This document shows positions 63,555 through 64,000 of a stretch of DNA of 64,000 nt, piece by piece. The first letter of the stretch is position 1; every line of letters begins with the position of its first letter. This DNA comes from Phocoena phocoena (Eukaryota > Chordata > Mammalia > Artiodactyla > Phocoenidae). The DNA is taken from NCBI RefSeq assembly GCF_963924675.1, contig NC_089222.1, positions 1,674,001-1,738,000 on the forward strand, written 5' to 3'. The translations under genes were made by a program, and so were the position numbers. The notes under the pieces were generated by a model. That model searched no databases. It saw only the letters and a program-made list of their open reading frames with translations, and was not told the origin of the DNA.

Positions 63555-63765
63555 GCCAAGGTACCTGCAAGGGTAGCTCTGTATCCTGGGAGGGGCCTGA
63601 CCACGGGAGCCCCATGGACTGCAGAGGACCTGCCCAGGGAATCCCATATCCTGGGAGGGGCCTGAACACGAGAGCCCCGTGGGCTGGGGTGGGGGTAGGG
63701 TACCTGCCCAGGTGAGCTCCATATCCTGGGATTGGCCTGACCTCGAGAGCCCCATGGGCTGCTGG
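63555..63765. repeat. Short tandem repeat, 65-75 bp unit
   Basis: ATCCTGGGAGGGGCCTGA starts at 63583 and 63648, and the variant ATCCTGGGATTGGCCTGA at 63723. Each is followed by a form of GAGAGCCCCATGGGCTG, with CCTGCCCAGG between. A partial unit precedes the first. The third interval carries extra G-rich bases (63684-63700). It explains the long minus-strand open frame 63244-63804. Confidence 0.85.
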
Positions 63766-63775
63766 AGTCCTGGTA

Positions 63776-64000
63776 AAGGATGTCAGGACAGTCAGTGAAG
63801 CCACTGAGGATATACCTCCAGTAGTTCCTAAATCCTACACCCTGCTGGTCATTCTACCAACCACCAGGACTTGGTATTCTGTATTAGTCTTCACTGATGC
63901 CTTCTTTTGTATTCCATTAGTCCCAGAGTCACAAGAAATTTTGGCTTGTGAGTGACAGGACTCAACATACAACTAAAACAATACTTCCAGGCTGTCTTGC
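63776..64000 (+). pseudogene. Endogenous retrovirus pol fragment (reverse transcriptase), decayed, runs off window
   Basis: The plus frame in phase with 63782 reads like the fingers/palm part of a gammaretrovirus-type reverse transcriptase: KDVRTVSEAT, then VVPKSYTLL, then TWYSVLVFTDAFFCIPL (63869-63919) and PESQEILACE. Reverse transcriptase copies retroviral RNA into DNA. This copy is broken: the position where the catalytic aspartate of motif A is expected reads Val (63887-63889), and there are in-frame stops at 63953-63955 (TGA) and 63974-63976 (TAA). A frameshift just beyond is possible. Upstream of 63776 I see no protease or gag; the tandem repeat abuts it. The rest would lie past the window. 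Assignment is by motif reading only. Confidence 0.75.

Noticed and set aside
63244..63804. 186-codon minus-strand open frame
   Set aside because: It is made mostly of the 65-75 bp tandem repeat and runs opposite to the retroviral fragment at its end.

Overview
The window is eukaryotic, mammalian heterochromatin. I see no bacterial-style gene and no intact host gene. Two ordinary L1 3' ends (54009-54680, minus; 61524-62260, plus) have the form I associate with whales and even-toed ungulates. The dominant repeat is about 1,747 bp long, which fits the cetacean common satellite as I remember it (about 1.75 kb in baleen and some toothed whales, about 1.58 kb in delphinids). My best guess is a non-delphinid whale. 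The species is an inference; the repeat structure is read directly.

Layout. (1) 1-53997: 31 head-to-tail satellite units, each 1,745-1,752 bp. A block of four units (about 6,993 bp) occurs twice in a row almost unchanged (3.1-17.3 kb), and other units pair at 2-unit and 3-unit shifts, so the array has higher-order structure. (2) From about 52.5 kb the units become diverged. (3) 54009-54680: a 5'-truncated L1 inserted into the decayed edge, with a visible target-site duplication. (4) 54681-55041: an old satellite fragment that stops inside the satellite's own palindrome. (5) 55042-60412: an unrelated, GC-richer minisatellite of about 54-bp subunits arranged in a higher-order period of about 591 bp. 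(6) 60413-61523: a second archaic satellite copy. (7) 61524-62260: another L1 3' end. (8) 62261-64000: low-copy-looking sequence with a short 65-75 bp tandem repeat, ending in a decayed endogenous-retrovirus reverse transcriptase fragment.

The satellite unit itself has two striking parts. Offsets about 276-1136, roughly half the unit, align along their length with an L1 3' end: the C-terminal part of ORF2, the 3' UTR, an AATAAA and an A-rich tail. Immediately before it, at offsets 175-246, lies a 72-bp palindrome with no spacer, perfect in six of the units. The remaining half (offsets about 1137-1747 and 1-174) I do not recognise. In many units the ORF2-derived frame is still open, which explains most of the 100-163 codon open frames; I do not regard them as working genes.

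The picture is of an array edge: a homogenised core, then decayed units, then foreign insertions, then ordinary chromosome sequence.
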